Assembly (NCBI RefSeq): GCF_004345785.1
Contig: NZ_SLXI01000001.1
Coordinates: 186,001 to 250,000, forward strand
Reading direction: 5' to 3'
DNA from: Bisgaardia hudsonensis
GTDB lineage: Bacteria > Pseudomonadota > Gammaproteobacteria > Enterobacterales > Pasteurellaceae
DNA length: 64,000 nucleotides
The notes under the pieces were generated by a model. The model worked only from the letters and a program-made list of their open reading frames with translations. It searched no databases and was not told the origin of the DNA. The number at the start of each line of letters is the position of its first letter. Position 1 is the first letter of the stretch. Of the stretch, positions 60,556-64,000 are shown piece after piece. Position numbers and translations under genes: made by a program.

Positions 60556-61701
60556 ATGAAATATGCATTAACAAATTCTGTTATTTATACAGAAAAAGAT
60601 GTTTTATATGGGTATGCTATTGTTGTGAATGGTGATCTAATTGAGAGCATTTTATTAGAAGAAGAATTAGACTCAACTATTGAGAAAATTGATTTAAAAG
60701 GAGCTAATTTAACGGCTGGTTTTATTGATGTACAGTTAAATGGTTGTGGCGGTGTAATGTTTAACAGCGATATTACCGTTAAAACTTTGGAAATTATGCA
60801 AGAGACTAACTTGAAATCAGGTACAACAAGTTATTTACCTACTTTTATTACCTCACCTGATGAGGGAATGAAAACTGCGGTTCAAGTAATGCGTGATTAT
60901 TTAGGTAAATATAAAAATCAAGCATTAGGTTTGCATTTAGAAGGTCCATATTTAAGTGTTAAAAAGAAAGGGGTACATCGAGAAGAATATATTCGAGAAA
61001 TAACCCCTGAAATGAAAGCATTTCTTTGTGATAATGCCGATGTGATTACTAAAATTACTTTAGCTGCTGAAAATCCAACAGCAAGATATATTAAGGATTT
61101 TGTTGAGCAAGGAATCATCGTATCAATCGGTCATTCAGATGCAACTTATGATGTAGCTAAAAAAGCAATTGAAGACGGAGCAAGTTTTGCTACACATTTA
61201 CATAATGCAATGTCACCTATTAGTTCTGGTCGAGATATGGGCGTTGTCGGTGCAGTATTAAGTAGTGATATTTATACTGGTATCATTATTGATGGTATGC
61301 ATATTGATTATGAAAATGTAAAAATTGATAAGAAAATTAAAGGGGATAAACTTTGTATTGTAACGGATGCAACCGCTGCTGCTGGTGCAGATATTGATTC
61401 TTTTGTATTCGTAGGTAAGGTTGTTCAAGTTCGTAATGGTAAATGCTATGATGAAAATGGTTCTTTAGGCGGATCATCAATTACGATGATCGAATCTATT
61501 GAAAATGCAGTAAAACATGTAGGCATACCATTAGATGAAACATTACGTATGTGTACAATCTATCCAGCAAGAGCAATCAAAGTTGATGATCATTTAGGCT
61601 CTATTGAAGTTGGTAAAATTGCTAACTTAACTGCATTTACTCATGATTTTAAAGTTGTTGGTACAGCAGTGAATGGTGAGTGGAAATTTACTAAAAATTA
61701 A
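60556..61701 (+). CDS. nagA: N-acetylglucosamine-6-phosphate deacetylase
   Basis: A 381-residue amidohydrolase-superfamily enzyme. GFIDVQLNGCGGVMF near the N-terminus, HLEGPYLS, the metal-binding SIGHSDA and HLHNAMSP, and VTDATAAAGA are conserved; the last holds the catalytic aspartate. With NagE and NagB it takes GlcNAc to fructose-6-P. Its stop codon shares a base with an uptake signal (61701-61709). Confidence 0.96.
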   Translation: MKYALTNSVIYTEKDVLYGYAIVVNGDLIESILLEEELDSTIEKIDLKGANLTAGFIDVQLNGCGGVMFNSDITVKTLEIMQETNLKSGTTSYLPTFITSPDEGMKTAVQVMRDYLGKYKNQALGLHLEGPYLSVKKKGVHREEYIREITPEMKAFLCDNADVITKITLAAENPTARYIKDFVEQGIIVSIGHSDATYDVAKKAIEDGASFATHLHNAMSPISSGRDMGVVGAVLSSDIYTGIIIDGMHIDYENVKIDKKIKGDKLCIVTDATAAAGADIDSFVFVGKVVQVRNGKCYDENGSLGGSSITMIESIENAVKHVGIPLDETLRMCTIYPARAIKVDDHLGSIEVGKIANLTAFTHDFKVVGTAVNGEWKFTKN

Positions 61702-61743
61702 CCGCACTTTAGCAATGATAAAAGTAATTTAATTTTAATTAGC

Positions 61744-61774
61744 AAAAGATCCAGTTTTAATTGGATCTTTTTTA
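61744..61774 (+). terminator. Terminator after nagBA
   Basis: AAAAGATCCA / TGGATCTTTT with an 8-base loop and further Ts. Confidence 0.82.
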
Positions 61775-61852
61775 TTTTATTCGTCTGAATTTAGTGCCAA
61801 AAAATTATTTTTTCTTTATAATTTGGTATTATTTATTTTTTTAGGGGATTGT

Positions 61853-62494
61853 ATGTCTGATCAATCTTGTATCATTATCACAATTACAGGTGCTTCGGCA
61901 TCGGGAAAAAGTCTTATTGCCTCAACTATTCATCGTGAACTCTGTAATGAATTGGGTTGTAAGGATATTGGTATTATAGCGGAAGATAGTTATTATAAAG
62001 ATCAGAGTCATTTGGCTTTTGAAGAGCGTATTAAGACAAATTATGATCATCCTAATTCGATCGATCGTGATTTATTAATTGAACATTTACAAAAATTAAA
62101 ACAAGGTATCTCGGTTGATATTCCTGTATATAGCTATGTTGAGCATACAAGGACAAGTGAAGTTACACATTTTAGCCCTAAAAAAGTAATTATTTTAGAG
62201 GGAATTTTACTTTTGACTGATGAGAAGGTGAGAAGGGAGTCTAATATCTCGGTGTTTGTTGATACGCCTTTAGATACTTGTTTTATTCGTCGTTTAAAAC
62301 GAGATATGGAAGAACGTGGACGTTCTTTGGAGTCCGTTGTAGAACAGTACAATAAAACCGTTCGACCGATGTTTTTTCAATTTATTGAGCCATCAAAACG
62401 CTATGCAGATATTATCGTTCCAAGAGGTGGAAAAAATAGAATTGCGATCAATATGTTAAAAGCACAGATTATGCATTTATTAGGGAAAAATTAG
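61853..62494 (+). CDS. udk: Uridine kinase
   Basis: A 213-residue kinase (same length as E. coli Udk) phosphorylating uridine and cytidine. The P-loop GASASGKS is at residues 13-20; [10 protein letters not shown] and [13 protein letters not shown] are the family motifs. The ATG at 61853 with TTAGGGGA is preferred to an upstream in-frame start. udk-dcd-asmA order is as in E. coli. Confidence 0.96.
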   Translation: MSDQSCIIITITGASASGKSLIASTIHRELCNELGCKDIGIIAEDSYYKDQSHLAFEERIKTNYDHPNSIDRDLLIEHLQKLKQGISVDIPVYSYVEHTRTSEVTHFSPKKVIILEGILLLTDEKVRRESNISVFVDTPLDTCFIRRLKRDMEERGRSLESVVEQYNKTVRPMFFQFIEPSKRYADIIVPRGGKNRIAINMLKAQIMHLLGKN

Positions 62495-62502
62495 GGATAA
62501 AG

Positions 62503-63087
62503 ATGAGATTATGTGATTTAGACATTGAACGTTATTTAGATGAAGGATTGATTTCGTTAGATCCTAGACCAGATAATAACCAAATTAATGGCGCAACTGT
62601 TGATGTGAGATTAGGTAATTCTTTTCGCGTATTCAAAGAACATACTGCTCCTTATATAGATCTCAGTGGACCTAAAGAGGAAGTTTCTGCTCAACTAGAA
62701 GCCGTAATGAGTGATGAGATCTTAATTAAAGATGATGAAGCCTTTTTTCTACATCCTGGAGAATTAGCATTGGCGACAACGTTAGAAGAGGTGAAATTAC
62801 CTGCTAATATAATTGGTTGGTTAGATGGGCGTTCTTCACTGGCTAGATTAGGTTTAATGGTGCATGTTACGGCTCATCGTATTGATCCTGGTTGGGAAGG
62901 CAAGATTGTTTTAGAGTTTTTTAATTCAGGTAAACTACCTTTAGCATTACGACCGAATATGGTAATAGGGGCGTTGAGTTTCGAGATTTTAAGTCGAGAT
63001 GCGGTTCGTCCTTATAATGCCCGCCAGAATGCGAAATATAAAAATCAACAAAGTGCGGTAGCAAGCCGAATTGATAAGGATAAATAA
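62503..63087 (+). CDS. dcd: dCTP deaminase
   Basis: A 194-residue enzyme making dUTP from d[49 protein letters not shown]-type core (residues about 106-134) and the catalytic Glu of [11 protein letters not shown] identify it. It lies 8 bases after udk and 4 before asmA, and carries an uptake signal near its end (63051). Confidence 0.96.
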   Translation: MRLCDLDIERYLDEGLISLDPRPDNNQINGATVDVRLGNSFRVFKEHTAPYIDLSGPKEEVSAQLEAVMSDEILIKDDEAFFLHPGELALATTLEEVKLPANIIGWLDGRSSLARLGLMVHVTAHRIDPGWEGKIVLEFFNSGKLPLALRPNMVIGALSFEILSRDAVRPYNARQNAKYKNQQSAVASRIDKDK

Positions 63088-63091
63088 CCTT

Positions 63092-64000
63092 ATGAGAAAA
63101 TTTGCCATTATCTTTTTTATTCTAGTGGTGGCATTCTTTTCTTTCAGTTATTTACAAATAGATAAAATACGTACTCAGCTTACTAAATCATTGGTTGAGA
63201 ACGAGATCGCTTTTTCTAAAATAGAGATCAATTTATTTCCCTTACCTACGGTTATTATTCAGCAACCTCAATTTATTTATGAAAAAGATAGGATTTTTTT
63301 TCATTATGCCAGATTTGATTTATCAATACCTTCACTACTATTTGCTGAATTAGCTTTTAAATATATTTCTTTTTCTAATGGAATTAATTCATTTTATAAT
63401 ATTAATGGATTAAATATTAATCTGTCAGAAACCGATTTGAAATTAGATGAATTAATGGTGTTGATTGATAAATTTAAAAAAAATCAAATTTTTGACCGCA
63501 CTTTAAAACAAAATTATTTTAATTTAGATATCAGTTTTCGTAACAATTCAAAGAAAATGATTCATTTCTCTAGTCATATTAATCTTGATAAAACAATTAA
63601 TTTTAATCAGGCAAGTCTGAGTATTTCATCTGATAATCTATCAAAGAAAAATATTATAAAAATAAATCAAGGGATAATTTATCGACAAGATGATTTAAAC
63701 TATAAGTTATTAGTAGGTGATTTGTGGGTGAATGAAGGGCATTTTGTGGATACAACGGTATTTTTTCGGCTACCCCAAAATAATGAACAAAATTATTATT
63801 TGACTATTAATGATAAAAATAATTATGTAAAAATCAATGTATTTCAAGAAAATGAAATAAATCAACTACTTACTCTAAATGTTTTTTTATCAATGGAATC
63901 CTCTGATTTACTTAAATCGTTGCAATTACCGATGATATCTTCTGGTAAATTAAAAGCAAAAGCTAATATCAATATCAAAGATGGTACTATTTTAGATAGT
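63092..64000 (+). CDS. asmA: AsmA-family protein, 3' end outside the window
   Basis: The frame is open from the ATG at 63092 to the window edge, 303 codons. One N-terminal membrane anchor (about residues 3-20) is followed by a beta-strand-rich domain with PLPTVIIQQPQF and YARFDLSIPSLL, as in AsmA proteins that bridge the envelope and affect phospholipid transport to the outer membrane. Position after udk-dcd supports the call. Sequence similarity is low by eye. An uptake signal is at 63495. Confidence 0.75.
   Translation, partial: MRKFAIIFFILVVAFFSFSYLQIDKIRTQLTKSLVENEIAFSKIEINLFPLPTVIIQQPQFIYEKDRIFFHYARFDLSIPSLLFAELAFKYISFSNGINSFYNINGLNINLSETDLKLDELMVLIDKFKKNQIFDRTLKQNYFNLDISFRNNSKKMIHFSSHINLDKTINFNQASLSISSDNLSKKNIIKINQGIIYRQDDLNYKLLVGDLWVNEGHFVDTTVFFRLPQNNEQNYYLTINDKNNYVKINVFQENEINQLLTLNVFLSMESSDLLKSLQLPMISSGKLKAKANINIKDGTILDS

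Overview
The window is a contiguous piece of chromosome from a low-GC member of the Pasteurellaceae. The evidence is about 26 perfect copies (counted by eye) of the 9-base DNA-uptake signal AAGTGCGGT or its complement, which marks the Haemophilus influenzae/Pasteurella multocida/Aggregatibacter ('Hin') branch rather than the A. pleuropneumoniae branch. Gene content agrees: OmpH/P2-type porins, an Opa-like barrel, the diaminobutyrate pair dat-ddc, and familiar gammaproteobacterial neighbourhoods such as cmk-rpsA-ihfB-lapAB-pyrF-yciH, gyrA/ubiG, udk-dcd-asmA and metT-leuW-glnU-type tRNAs. I cannot name the species. No rRNA, insertion sequence, integrase, prophage or CRISPR array was seen.

Layout. 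1-5.1 kb: end of leuD, infA, rfbB (with a heptamer repeat upstream), trxA, a yeeZ-like gene, argG. 5.1-11.5 kb: virK/ybjX-like gene, cmk, rpsA, ihfB, lapA-lapB, pyrF, yciH. 11.7-14.2 kb: ornithine carbamoyltransferase plus a YfcC-family carrier. 14.3-22.9 kb: sirB2-like gene, gyrA, ubiG, mpl, fbp, a small membrane orphan coupled to der. 23-26 kb: ddc and dat (1,3-diaminopropane formation) behind a structured 250-base leader/intergenic region. 26-30.6 kb: leftward dsbC-recJ-DsbA-like-mtn-DUF2301 cluster. 30.7-35.3 kb: prfB (programmed +1 frameshift), lysS, a ParD/ParE-type toxin-antitoxin pair, sprT-like gene, Opa-like porin. 35.4-46.1 kb: glnE, then a TPP riboswitch followed by thiM-thiD-thiB-thiP; an oppositely oriented AlbA_2/HTH gene separates thiP from thiQ; then bioB. 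46.6-55.7 kb: tandem porins, a secreted orphan, rluC, rne, ycaO. 55.9-56.3 kb: tRNA-Met, -Leu, -Gln, -Gln. 56.7-64 kb: NRAMP-like carrier, nagE, nagB-nagA, udk, dcd, start of asmA.

Most of the window is ordinary core chromosome. The parts most worth a second look are the gene inserted inside the thiamine transporter operon between imperfect 14-base direct repeats, the G9 homopolymer in ddc, the structured region upstream of dat (three helices whose G-U pairs all favour plus-strand RNA), a duplicated C-terminal tail in RNase E, an NRAMP protein without the canonical metal-binding residues, the intergenic heptamer repeat, and two thiol-oxidoreductases with unusual CxxC motifs. Several natural start codons lie inside longer open frames (infA, cmk, rpsA, recJ, opa-like, rne, ycaO, nagB, udk, sirB2-like) and were moved accordingly. 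Homology statements are from memory of the families, not from searches.
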